Assembly: GCA_030041335.1 (NCBI GenBank) | Contig: JASHOB010000059.1 | Coordinates: 1 to 64,000, forward strand | Length of the DNA: 64,000 nucleotides | DNA from: Alphaproteobacteria bacterium | GTDB taxonomy: Bacteria > Pseudomonadota > Alphaproteobacteria > ATCC43930 > CGMCC-115725 | Direction: 5' to 3' | Shown: positions 34,297 through 42,531 of the stretch, piece by piece | Position numbering within the stretch: the first letter of the stretch is position 1 | Layout: each line of letters opens with the position of its first letter | Program-made: the position numbers and the translations under genes | Notes under the pieces: model-generated | Database searches by the model: none | Told to the model about the DNA's origin: nothing | The model's input: the letters and a program-made list of their open reading frames with translations, nothing else

Positions 34297-36018
34297 ATGG
34301 CATTCATGCCCCGCCGTGACACTGCCGCTATTGCTCGGCGCATCGACCGCGCGTTGGGCCGCGACGTCGCCGATCTCGTCATCAAAAGAACCCGGTTTGT
34401 TAACGTCGTCACTGGCGAGATCGCTCGTGGCGACATTGCGATCTGCGACGACCGCATCGTCGGAACCTACGACGACTATCGCGGCGCGATCGAGATCGAC
34501 GGGCGCGATGTCGTGTGTGTCCCCGGCTTCATCGATACGCATCTCCACGTCGAATCGACCCTGGTGACGCCCGGCGAGTTCGACCGTTGCGCCTTACCCC
34601 GCGGCACCACCACCGCGATCTGCGATCCGCACGAAATCGCCAATGTGATGGGTGCGCCGGGCCTGCGCTATTTTCTTGATGCAGCCAACGGGCTCACGAT
34701 GGATCTGCGCGTGCAACTACCGTCGTGCGTGCCGGCGACGGCCCTGGAAACGTCGGGCGCGCGGCTCGGCGCGGATGATCTGCTGCAATTTCGCGACCAC
34801 CCCAGAGTGATCGGCCTCGCCGAGTTGATGAATTTTCCTGGCCTGTTCGCGAAGGACCCCGAAGTCCTCGACAAACTCGCCGCATTCGAAGGCGCGCATA
34901 TCGACGGCCACGCGCCGTTCCTCAAGGGACTGGAGCTCAACGCCTATCTTTCGTGCGGCATTCGCAACTGCCACGAGACCACCACCCTCGACGAAGCATG
35001 GGAGAAATTGCGCAAAGGCGTGCACCTTCTGATCCGCGATGGCTCGGTGTGCAAGGACGTCGCGACCTTGGCGTCGGTCATCAATCCGGCCACGTCCAGC
35101 TTTTGCAGCTTTTGCACCGATGACCGCAACCCGCTCGACATACTCGAAGAAGGCCATCTCGATCATTTGATCCGAACCGCCATCGCCAAAGGTGCGCCGG
35201 TCGCCGAGGTCTATCGTGCGGCCACCTGGTCGGCGGCGCGCGGCTTTGGCCTTGCCGACCGCGGCCTGATCGCGCCGGGACAGCGCGCTGATATCGTGCT
35301 GCTCGACGACCTCGAACAATGCCGCGTGCGTCGGGTCATTGCGGCGGGGCGCGCGGTGAGCGAAGCGACGTTCGTCGATCGTCACTTCATCCCGCCGGTC
35401 GGACTCGACAGCATGAAGCGCGCGCCGATTACCGCCGATGATTTGGGCGTGGCGGCGCCGGGCCCGTCGAGCCCGGTGATCGGCGTCACGGCGGGCACCG
35501 TTACGACACAGTTCCTGAATTTCGCCCTGCCCTGGCGCGACGGCCTGCGCCTTGCCGATCCGGACCGCGACATTCTCAAGGTCTGTGTCGTTGCCCGCCA
35601 TGGCAAGAACCGCAATATCGGTCGCGGCTTCGTCACCGGCTTTGGACTGCGCGGGGCCGCGCTTGCGTCATCCATCGGCCACGACAGCCATAATGTCTGC
35701 GTCATCGGCGACGACGATGCCGATATGGCGATCGCGGTAAATCGGTTGATCGCCATGGGCGGTGGTTTTGCGGCGGTCAGTGCCGGTCGGGTTCTGGGCG
35801 AACTCAAACTGCCGGTGGCCGGACTCATGAGTCTCGCGCCGTTTGAGGTGGTCGCCCGGTCGTTGGCGGCGCTGAAGCGTCTCGCCGGCGATTTCGGCTG
35901 CCGCCTGCCCGAGCCGTTCCTCCAATTGGCGTTTCTCCCGCTCCCCGTCATTCCGCATTTGCGCATCACCGACCGCGGCCTGGTCGATGTCGACCGCTTC
36001 GCTCTTTGCCCGGTTTAA
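34297..36018 (+). CDS. ade: Adenine deaminase
   Basis: This 573-residue amidohydrolase converts adenine to hypoxanthine and ammonia. The metal site begins with DTHLHVEST near residue 80 and continues with DPHEIANV near 109. The conserved HDSHN segment (SIGHDSHNVCVIG) near 462 and the C-terminal Ade domain GGGFAAVSAGRVL are characteristic. Length matches the family (about 560-600). ATG 34297 is used; ATG 34306 is possible. Hypoxanthine is a substrate of xanthine dehydrogenase, so this gene could feed the xdhABC pathway encoded some 18 kb to the right. Confidence 0.92.
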   Translation: MAFMPRRDTAAIARRIDRALGRDVADLVIKRTRFVNVVTGEIARGDIAICDDRIVGTYDDYRGAIEIDGRDVVCVPGFIDTHLHVESTLVTPGEFDRCALPRGTTTAICDPHEIANVMGAPGLRYFLDAANGLTMDLRVQLPSCVPATALETSGARLGADDLLQFRDHPRVIGLAELMNFPGLFAKDPEVLDKLAAFEGAHIDGHAPFLKGLELNAYLSCGIRNCHETTTLDEAWEKLRKGVHLLIRDGSVCKDVATLASVINPATSSFCSFCTDDRNPLDILEEGHLDHLIRTAIAKGAPVAEVYRAATWSAARGFGLADRGLIAPGQRADIVLLDDLEQCRVRRVIAAGRAVSEATFVDRHFIPPVGLDSMKRAPITADDLGVAAPGPSSPVIGVTAGTVTTQFLNFALPWRDGLRLADPDRDILKVCVVARHGKNRNIGRGFVTGFGLRGAALASSIGHDSHNVCVIGDDDADMAIAVNRLIAMGGGFAAVSAGRVLGELKLPVAGLMSLAPFEVVARSLAALKRLAGDFGCRLPEPFLQLAFLPLPVIPHLRITDRGLVDVDRFALCPV

Positions 36019-36084
36019 CGCAATGACGCATTTCTCGTTAACAACCTATTAGTGCTTTTTGCAGACCAAACACTCTTTCATAGC

Positions 36085-36113
36085 TTGCAGCAAACTGTGG
36101 AACTGATTAACGT
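36085..36113 (+). promoter_or_regulatory. Candidate promoter of the lipoprotein gene
   Basis: TTGCAG (36085-36090) and TAACGT (36108-36113) are separated by 17 bases in an AT-richer stretch upstream of the Lpp-like gene. The match to the sigma-70 consensus is partial. No other gene could use it. Confidence 0.25.
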
Positions 36114-36203
36114 TCGGGGGCGTTTCGCAGATGGTTTCTACGAAAACGGGTCTCTCTCGGAGACCGGAAGCGGCTTCAAGCTAAATTTGCCAGGAGAAAT
36201 TAG

Positions 36204-36458
36204 ATGCGTGCAACGTACACAAGATTTGGGGTTATGGCTGCGCTCGTGGCCGCGCCCTTGTTCCTCTCGGGTTGTACGACTGTCACGGAGCAGGAAGTCG
36301 CCGCGGTTCGCGATACCGCTAACGCTGCTAAGGCCGAAGCCGACCGCGCAATGGCGACTGCCGAGCAGGCGCTGCAGGTCGCCAACAAGGCGGCAGCCGA
36401 CGCGCAAACGGCCAACGAGAAAATCGACCGCATGTTCCAGCGCGGTTTGCGCAAATAG
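36204..36458 (+). CDS. Small Lpp-like (Braun-type) lipoprotein
   Basis: The 84-residue protein has a signal peptide ending in the lipobox LSGC, so Cys24 would be lipidated. The mature part is an alanine-rich heptad coiled coil (ANAAKAEADRAMATAEQALQ and onward), like Braun's lipoprotein Lpp. The C-terminus RGLRK ends in lysine, the residue that in Lpp is joined to meso-diaminopimelate in peptidoglycan. A gene for an L,D-transpeptidase, the enzyme class that makes this bond, follows 88 bp downstream. The likely role is tethering the outer membrane to the cell wall. It is preceded by AGGAG (36190-36194). Confidence 0.8.
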   Translation: MRATYTRFGVMAALVAAPLFLSGCTTVTEQEVAAVRDTANAAKAEADRAMATAEQALQVANKAAADAQTANEKIDRMFQRGLRK

Positions 36459-36546
36459 GCTCGCAGGATTTAGACTGGCGTAAGTGCTTTGGTCGAAGGC
36501 CCGGCGGGGCGATAAGCATCCGCCGGGTATCTGTCGGATACGCGTG

Positions 36547-37533
36547 ATGAGAATGAATTCAACTTGGCCCCCGATCGCCGCGTTGGTGGCGCTGGCGGTT
36601 TGCGCGCCGCCGGTCACCGCCAAGGAATTCCCGCTCGAGCCGGGCCAAGTCGCGATTGGCAGCGTCGGCGACTATACGACCGAGGACAAGGATACACTCC
36701 TTGATATCGCCCGCAGCAATGACCTCGGCTACACCGAGCTTGTGATCGTCAATCCCGGGGTCAATCCCTGGGTTCCCGGGCAGGACAAGAGGATCATCGT
36801 ACCGGGGTTCTATCTTTTGCCCGACGGTCCGCGTCGCGGCATCGTTCTCAATCTGCCCGAGCAGCGCGTGTTTTATTTTCCGCCGGGCGGCAACCGGGTT
36901 GAGACCTATCCGATTGGCGCCGGTGTCGAAGGCAGGCTAACCCCTCTCGGCGTGACCCATATCGTCAGCAAGCAAGTTCATCCCGGTTGGTCGGTGCCGG
37001 CATCGATACGCAAAGAGAGGCCCGAACTGCCGGCCTATGTACCGCCCGGCCCCGACAATCCGATGGGCGACCTGGCGATGGGTCTGGCCTGGTCGGGATT
37101 TTATCTCCATGGCACCAACAAACCCGATGGCGTCGGGCGCAATGTCAGCCATGGCTGCATCCATTTCTACCCGGAAGATATCGATCGGTTGTTCCATGAG
37201 GTTTCGACCGGGACCTCGGTGCGCGTAATCAACCAGGAAGTGATGACGGGTTGGATCAACAACCAGCTCTATGTGGCTGTGTTTCCGAACAAGGAGCAGG
37301 TTGACCAAGTCGATCTCGAACAGCCGATGACGCGGACATTGCCGGCTGATCTGATTCAGCGGGTCCGCACCGCCGCCGGCGACCACGCGGACGAGGTGGA
37401 CTGGGCGCTCGTGACGCATCTCGGTCTCGAGCGGCGCGGCATTCCTACCGCGGTGACGCCACCGGTTGAGGCGGCGGATGAGCCGTCGCCGGACCTCGAC
37501 CAGAGCCCCGTTGCATCAACGCAGGCACAGTAA
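36547..37533 (+). CDS. L,D-transpeptidase, ErfK/YbiS/YcfS-type
   Basis: The 328-residue exported protein has a signal peptide ending near PPVTA, then a LysM-like segment (about 40-90, TLLDIARSNDLGYTELVIVN) that would bind peptidoglycan. The YkuD catalytic domain (about 100-220) has YLHGTNKPDG and the nucleophile Cys204 in SHGCIHF. Family members in E. coli attach Lpp to peptidoglycan, and the Lpp-like gene sits directly upstream. The start used is ATG 36547; an earlier GTG at 36484 would put extra basic residues before the signal peptide. The last 89 bases overlap the convergent histidine kinase gene. Confidence 0.88.
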   Translation: MRMNSTWPPIAALVALAVCAPPVTAKEFPLEPGQVAIGSVGDYTTEDKDTLLDIARSNDLGYTELVIVNPGVNPWVPGQDKRIIVPGFYLLPDGPRRGIVLNLPEQRVFYFPPGGNRVETYPIGAGVEGRLTPLGVTHIVSKQVHPGWSVPASIRKERPELPAYVPPGPDNPMGDLAMGLAWSGFYLHGTNKPDGVGRNVSHGCIHFYPEDIDRLFHEVSTGTSVRVINQEVMTGWINNQLYVAVFPNKEQVDQVDLEQPMTRTLPADLIQRVRTAAGDHADEVDWALVTHLGLERRGIPTAVTPPVEAADEPSPDLDQSPVASTQAQ

Positions 37534-38872
37534 GGATCGCAATCAAGCCAGGGCTGCCGTCAGCGAAATCGAGCCGCCCGGCATGGAGGCGCGCGATCGC
37601 GGCCACCATGCTGAGCCCGAGGCCGACACCCGCCTTGCCCCTGCCGGCGTCGCCGCGATAGAAGCGCTGCACCACCTGGCCCTTCTCGCTATCGGTTATG
37701 CCGGGGCCCGCGTCCGCGACCCGGATGACGGCATCGCCCCCCGTATCCCCGGCAAGTTCGAGCATGACCTTGGCGCCTGAGGGCGAGAATTTCACCGCAT
37801 TGTCGACGAGGTTTCCGATCGCCTGTGCCAGGAGATCGGGATCGCCGCGTACGACCACGGGTTGGGGCGCCGCAAACACGAGTTCGCTGCCTTTCGCTTC
37901 GGCGACCGGACCGTAGAGGTCGGCCACATCGCCGGCGACGATATCGAGCCGCACATCGCGAAAGCCGGAAAGCCGCGCGCCCGAGTCGATCTCGGCGAGG
38001 CGCAGAAGGGCATTGAAGACGCTGATAGCCCGGTCGAGGTCGCCAACCGCGGCCTGTACCTCCGGCCAAGCCTCCGCAGGCGGCGGTCGCCGGCGCAATA
38101 GCTCCTCCAGCCGACCACGCAACTCCGTCAGCGGCGTACGCAAATCGTGCGCCACCGTGTTCGAGGCGTTGCGCACGCCTTCGATCAGAACCTGGATTTG
38201 CGCCAGCATGCCATTGATAGTCTGCGATAGTTGATCGAACTCATCGCTCGAGTCGCGGGTCGGCAAACGGCGCGATAGGTCGCCGCGCACGATCGCCGCC
38301 GTGGTACGGTTGATCGCATCGACCTGACCCAGAACCCCGCGTCGGATCACCATGGCTCCCGCGATCGCGAGCACCACGGCGATGCCAATCGCCCAGGCGA
38401 GGCCACCCAGGATGGTCTGGCGGATCACCACCCGATCCTGCACATCACGTCCGACTAAGAGCCGGTAGCCGCCGGGCAAAACGACCGACAGGATTCGCGT
38501 GGCATGGAACCGGCCGGCGCGCGCCATGCCGATCTCGTACCATCCGGTACGCTCGCCAATCTGTGCCGGCCATGCGGCCATGTTGCCGGCGAGCGGATTA
38601 AGCGAGGGATCGGCCATGAGATAGATCGCATGCTCGTCGGCTTCGGCGTCGACGCGGTCGCGCACCGTCTCGAGGGCGCCCAAGAGGCCAAAATCATGAA
38701 GCCGGTCGGCAACGGCCTGCGTGTCAGCGAGGATGACGGCATCGACTTCGCGGTCGAGATAGTTGGCGGTACGCCACCACAGGATGCCAACCAGGACCCC
38801 CGAGGACAGTATGAAAATCGCTGCGTAGCCGAGGGCGAGCCGTACCGAGACCGAGCGCAGCAGCCTGATCAT
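37445..38872 (-). CDS. Two-component sensor histidine kinase (HAMP, HisKA, HATPase_c)
   Basis: The 475-residue membrane kinase has a first helix at about 12-32, a periplasmic sensor region (about 35-150), a second helix at about 155-175, HAMP (about 175-230) and HisKA with His242 in VAHDLRTPLTE. The ATPase domain shows NLVDNAVKFSPSG, DAGPGI and GVGLGLSMV. The start codon overlaps the stop of the response-regulator gene by ATGA, so the pair is co-translated. The final 25 or so residues are proline-rich and lie in the region overlapping the L,D-transpeptidase gene. The signal is probably envelope stress, given the DegP-type protease in the same operon. Confidence 0.92.
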   Translation of the reverse strand: MIRLLRSVSVRLALGYAAIFILSSGVLVGILWWRTANYLDREVDAVILADTQAVADRLHDFGLLGALETVRDRVDAEADEHAIYLMADPSLNPLAGNMAAWPAQIGERTGWYEIGMARAGRFHATRILSVVLPGGYRLLVGRDVQDRVVIRQTILGGLAWAIGIAVVLAIAGAMVIRRGVLGQVDAINRTTAAIVRGDLSRRLPTRDSSDEFDQLSQTINGMLAQIQVLIEGVRNASNTVAHDLRTPLTELRGRLEELLRRRPPPAEAWPEVQAAVGDLDRAISVFNALLRLAEIDSGARLSGFRDVRLDIVAGDVADLYGPVAEAKGSELVFAAPQPVVVRGDPDLLAQAIGNLVDNAVKFSPSGAKVMLELAGDTGGDAVIRVADAGPGITDSEKGQVVQRFYRGDAGRGKAGVGLGLSMVAAIARLHAGRLDFADGSPGLIAILTVPALMQRGSGRGPATAHPPPQPVASPR

Positions 38873-39546
38873 TCGGCCGCGAGCCGATAGCCAACGCCGC
38901 GAACCGTGTGCAACAGGGCCTGGCCGAATCCGGCATCAATCTTTTGCCGCAGCTTGCTGATATGCACATCCACCACGTTGGTCTGCGGGTCGAAATGATA
39001 CTCCCAGACATTCTCAAGCAGCATGGTGCGGGTGACCACCTGTCCCGCATGGCGCAGCAGATACTCGAGGAGCGAGAACTCGCGCGGCTTCAGCGAGATG
39101 GTTTTGCCGCCGCGCGTCACCTTATGCGCCAACAGATCCATGCGCAGATCAGCAACCTCGAGGGCGGCTTTGGTCTCGGTCCCCTGGGAGCGCCGCGCCA
39201 GCGCGTCGAGGCGTGCCGCCAGTTCGCCGAAGGCGAAAGGCTTGGTTAGATAATCGTCGCCACCGGCGCGCAGACCGCGAATTCGATCGTCGACCTCGGC
39301 GAGCGCGCTCAGGATCAGTATGGGCGTTTTGCTGCCGGTTGCACGCAGCGCCTCGACAATGGCGAGCCCGTCGATATCGCCCGGCAGCATGCGATCCATG
39401 ATGATGACGTCGTATTTTTCCGAGGAGGCGAGAAACAGGCCGTCGCGCCCGGTACCCGCGTGATCGACGACGTGACCCTGCTCGCGCAGTCCCTTGGAAA
39501 TAAACTGCGTGACCCGCTCATTGTCTTCGACCACCAATATTTTCAT
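38869..39546 (-). CDS. OmpR-family response regulator
   Basis: The 225-residue DNA-binding regulator has a receiver domain at residues 1-115 with the acidic pair in VVEDN, phosphoacceptor Asp51 in IIMDRMLPG and the lysine in YLTKPF. The winged-helix OmpR/PhoB domain occupies about 130-225, with LKPREFSLLEYLLRHAG and VVDVHISKLRQKID. It is partnered with the kinase whose start it overlaps. It lies 88 bp downstream of the DegP-type protease gene, with heptad repeats in the gap. A likely role is control of the protease and cell-envelope genes; no binding site could be identified. Confidence 0.94.
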   Translation of the reverse strand: MKILVVEDNERVTQFISKGLREQGHVVDHAGTGRDGLFLASSEKYDVIIMDRMLPGDIDGLAIVEALRATGSKTPILILSALAEVDDRIRGLRAGGDDYLTKPFAFGELAARLDALARRSQGTETKAALEVADLRMDLLAHKVTRGGKTISLKPREFSLLEYLLRHAGQVVTRTMLLENVWEYHFDPQTNVVDVHISKLRQKIDAGFGQALLHTVRGVGYRLAAE

Positions 39547-39560
39547 GGCCTCAGACCCCG

Positions 39561-39627
39561 TTGTCAGTAATCAGTTGTCAGTTATCAGTTCCGAATGAAC
39601 CGACGACTGACAACTGAAAACTGTTGA
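39561..39627. repeat. Heptad repeats and 11-bp hairpin between degP and its regulator
   Basis: From about 39564 the unit TCAGTNN repeats four times with a 7-base period (TCAGTAA, TCAGTTG, TCAGTTA, TCAGTTC). Downstream, ACTGACAACTG (39606-39616) is the exact complement of CAGTTGTCAGT (39572-39582), so an RNA from either strand could fold into a stem of about 11 bp. The sequence is unlike the surrounding GC-rich DNA. It may tune expression of the regulator relative to the protease, or be a mobile intergenic repeat. Confidence 0.65.
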
Positions 39628-39634
39628 CCTCACC

Positions 39635-41131
39635 TCAGCTCTGGCGGAGCTGCAACGCCAGATAATAAGTGGTGCCGTTCCGTGTCACCAGGAGGGGTAT
39701 GGCCTCCTTCCGGTCGCGCTCCGCCTGGTGGATCTTCGCCGCCGCCTCGGACGGCGAGCCTACCGGGTCGTCGCCAATGCGCCGGATCACGTCGCCGGTT
39801 TGCAAACCGCTTTCATCGGCGCGGCTTCCGGGAACCACCTTGGCAACCACCACGCCATGAGCCGAAGGCCCCAATCCCAGCTGTTCGCGGGTATCGGGAG
39901 ACAACGGCGCCAGCGCCATGCCGACCCGTTCCTGCGACGATTGCTCGCTCTTGGTCGCACCGTTCGCGGCCGTTTGCGTCGCGATCGTCACCGTGACATT
40001 CCGCTCATGCCCGTCGCGCCACACGGAGAGGTTTGCGGTCTGACCCGCGTTGGTATCGGCGACCGCCCGGGCAAGGTCTCGCCCATCCTTGATGGCCTCG
40101 CCATTATAGGAAAGGATCACGTCGCCTTGTTTCAGATCGGCGTTCGCGGCCGGCGAATTCGCCGTCACGTCGTCGACCAGAACGCCGTGGGCCTTCGGCA
40201 TACCGATGGCTTTCGCCAGCGCGTCCGTCACCGGCTGCATTTGCACCCCGAGCCAGCCGCGCGTCACGCTGCCATGCTCGCGCAACTGCGCCACGACATG
40301 AGAGGCAATGTTGGACGGAATGGCAAAGCCGATGCCGACGCTGCCGCCGTTGGGCGAATAGATCGCCGTGTCGATGCCGACAACCTGGCCGTTCTGATTA
40401 AACAGCGGGCCGCCGGAATTGCCGGGATTGATCGGCGCGTCGATCTGCAGGAAATCGTCGTAGGGCCCTTCGTTGATGTCGCGGCCATGCGCCGAGACGA
40501 TGCCGGCAGTGACGGTGCCGCCAAGGCCGAACGGGTTGCCGACCGCAATCACCCAATCGCCGACCTCCTCGCCGTCGGAATTGCCGAACGCGACATAGGG
40601 CAGGCTCTTGCCGGCATTGATCTTGAGCAAGGCCAAGTCGGTTTTCTGGTCGCGCCCGATCACTTTCGCGGGATAGGACGAGCCGTCATCGAGCGTCACC
40701 GTGATCTTGTTGGCGTGGTCGATGACGTGATTATTGGTGACGATATACCCGGCGGGATCGATGATGAAGCCAGAGCCCATGGCGTGCTCCGGCACGCCCT
40801 GATCATGCCGGTGCTGGAAGAATTGATGGAACATGTCGCCAAATGGCGAATTATCCGGGACATCGGGCATCTGGCCCTGCATCTGCTCGGCGTCGGAATC
40901 CTCGGCAAGGCCGGACGTCGCGATATTCACCACCGCGGCCTTTACCTGTTTCACGAGCGGCGCGAAGCCGGTTTGATTGAAGACCGGTGCCACCTGAATC
41001 GGTGCGGCGGTAGCCGAACCGGCATTAGACCAGGCAAGCCCGCCTCCGGCGAGAATGGTGCCGGCAAGCAACGCCGCCGCAAACGCCGTCTTGCGCTGCC
41101 CGCGACCGAAGCGATCGAACAATTTTGACAT
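39635..41131 (-). CDS. Do-family (DegP/DegQ-like) periplasmic serine protease
   Basis: This 498-residue exported protease/chaperone degrades misfolded envelope proteins. A signal peptide with a hydrophobic core at about 15-35 is followed by the trypsin-like domain with the triad His135 (VTNNHVID), Asp165 (DLALLKI) and Ser239 (NPGNSGGPL). Two PDZ domains follow (about 290-375 and 400-490), the second ending in the short LALQLRQS. Start ATG 41131 has GGAAAGGG upstream. It heads an operon with the OmpR-type regulator and kinase, an arrangement also seen in rhizobia. The regulator pair probably controls this gene. Confidence 0.92.
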   Translation of the reverse strand: MSKLFDRFGRGQRKTAFAAALLAGTILAGGGLAWSNAGSATAAPIQVAPVFNQTGFAPLVKQVKAAVVNIATSGLAEDSDAEQMQGQMPDVPDNSPFGDMFHQFFQHRHDQGVPEHAMGSGFIIDPAGYIVTNNHVIDHANKITVTLDDGSSYPAKVIGRDQKTDLALLKINAGKSLPYVAFGNSDGEEVGDWVIAVGNPFGLGGTVTAGIVSAHGRDINEGPYDDFLQIDAPINPGNSGGPLFNQNGQVVGIDTAIYSPNGGSVGIGFAIPSNIASHVVAQLREHGSVTRGWLGVQMQPVTDALAKAIGMPKAHGVLVDDVTANSPAANADLKQGDVILSYNGEAIKDGRDLARAVADTNAGQTANLSVWRDGHERNVTVTIATQTAANGATKSEQSSQERVGMALAPLSPDTREQLGLGPSAHGVVVAKVVPGSRADESGLQTGDVIRRIGDDPVGSPSEAAAKIHQAERDRKEAIPLLVTRNGTTYYLALQLRQS

Positions 41132-41418
41132 GAGATATCCCTTTCCAGGATCAGCAAACTCGCCCACTGAATTAGGCGTGCCACCTTGAGCGGAAAGTGG
41201 CCGGAACATTAAGAAAAATTGAACTTTCCCGAGACCGTCTCTGCCCCAAGCATTGGGGCGCGAAATTGCATTTTGTGTCGTCGCCGGGGCGTTCAATCAA
41301 TCAGCCTCGACTGGGCCGGCGGAACGCTCGGGAAATCAATCATGGCGTGGCGAAAGCAGGCGGTCGGCTTTCGGCGGTCCGCCTTTTGACCACGGCACTC
41401 GCATGCTGCCAGGCGGTC

Positions 41419-42264
41419 TCACTTCGCAGTTAGAAAATCTCGCACGGTTGCGATTTGATCTTCGGAAAGCAGTGGCGGCGCGTGGCCAATGCCCGCAAAC
41501 TCCACCAACTCGGCATTGGCCTTGCGGCGGATGATCTCGTCGGCGACGTCGCGAGGCAGCACGTCCGAGACGGCACCGCGCAGCAGCAATATCGGACATG
41601 TCACTGCGTCCCAAAACGGCCACAGATTGACCTCGGTCACTGGTGTCGTCTTGAACGCGTCGGCAATATGCGGATCGTAGGCGAAACCAAAACTGCCATC
41701 GGGCCTGCGACCGGCACTGTCTTCCGTCAACTTTCGCATTTGTGCCTCGGTCATTGGTCCAAATACCGAGTAGATCTTCCGCAGTGCAGCCTCCATGGCT
41801 TCGATAGAAGGAAAGCTCACCTCGACACCCACATAGGCGACGATCCGCTCCGCTGCCGCCTTGGGAAGGATTGGTCCGACATCATTGATCACCAACCGGC
41901 GAATCGGGTTGCGAGGGAGGGCCGCCATCAGAACGCCAAGCGTGCCGCCCATCGACGTTCCCAGCCAATCGATGCACTCGACATCGAGGCGCGCAATCAG
42001 CGCGGCAAGATCGGAGAGGTAGAGTTTGACGTCATAGTCCGCCGCAATCGCGAGGTAATCGCTGCGCCCACGCCCAGCCATATCAGGCGCGATGACTCGA
42101 TACCGCGCCGAAAGGGCCTCGGCGATCGTGTCAAAATCCTTGCCGTTGCGGGTCAGGCCATGAACGCACAGCAGCACCGGCGCACCAACCGGACCAGGCC
42201 ATTCGCTATAGACAATGCGGTGAAATCCATGGGGTCCGAGGCACTGGATGCTGCGTTCGATCAT
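41419..42264 (-). CDS. Alpha/beta hydrolase
   Basis: The 281-residue cytosolic hydrolase starts at ATG 42264, preceded by GGAGAG. The oxyanion region CVHGLTRNGKDF lies near 34, the nucleophile is in IDWLGTSMGGTLG near 103 and the catalytic histidine is in FAGIGHAPPL near 262. A lid region (about 140-200) is present. Substrate cannot be read; relatives hydrolyse esters, lactones or C-C bonds of ring-cleavage products. It stands alone, with an AT-rich candidate promoter/operator at 42499-42523. Confidence 0.87.
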   Translation of the reverse strand: MIERSIQCLGPHGFHRIVYSEWPGPVGAPVLLCVHGLTRNGKDFDTIAEALSARYRVIAPDMAGRGRSDYLAIAADYDVKLYLSDLAALIARLDVECIDWLGTSMGGTLGVLMAALPRNPIRRLVINDVGPILPKAAAERIVAYVGVEVSFPSIEAMEAALRKIYSVFGPMTEAQMRKLTEDSAGRRPDGSFGFAYDPHIADAFKTTPVTEVNLWPFWDAVTCPILLLRGAVSDVLPRDVADEIIRRKANAELVEFAGIGHAPPLLSEDQIATVRDFLTAK

Positions 42265-42498
42265 TGCCTCTCTCCGAACCTTCAATGATGCGACAGCGAG
42301 CCGGTTGCGGGCGCCATCAGCCTAGACGACGAGCATCATGCCTGCCCGACCACCGACGACACCGATTGCAAGCCGACGGCACGACGATCGCGCCAAAAAC
42401 GCTGCCGCCACATCGCGGCCGACCGCAAAATCGCATCATCTTGCCCGGTCCCGCTGCCGGGTTTGCCGCCCCCAGCGATCGCTGGCAAGGAGACAATA

Positions 42499-42523
42499 TA
42501 TCAAGTTATTGTTTTAATTGATA
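42499..42523 (-). promoter_or_regulatory. AT-rich inverted repeat upstream of the alpha/beta hydrolase gene
   Basis: TATCAA (42499-42504) and TTGATA (42518-42523) are complementary and separated by 13 AT-rich bases, an isolated AT island in GC-rich DNA. It lies after the SDR stop and 235 bases before the hydrolase start, so it may be a promoter or operator for the hydrolase gene. Confidence 0.3.
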
Positions 42524-42531
42524 CTTTGGCC

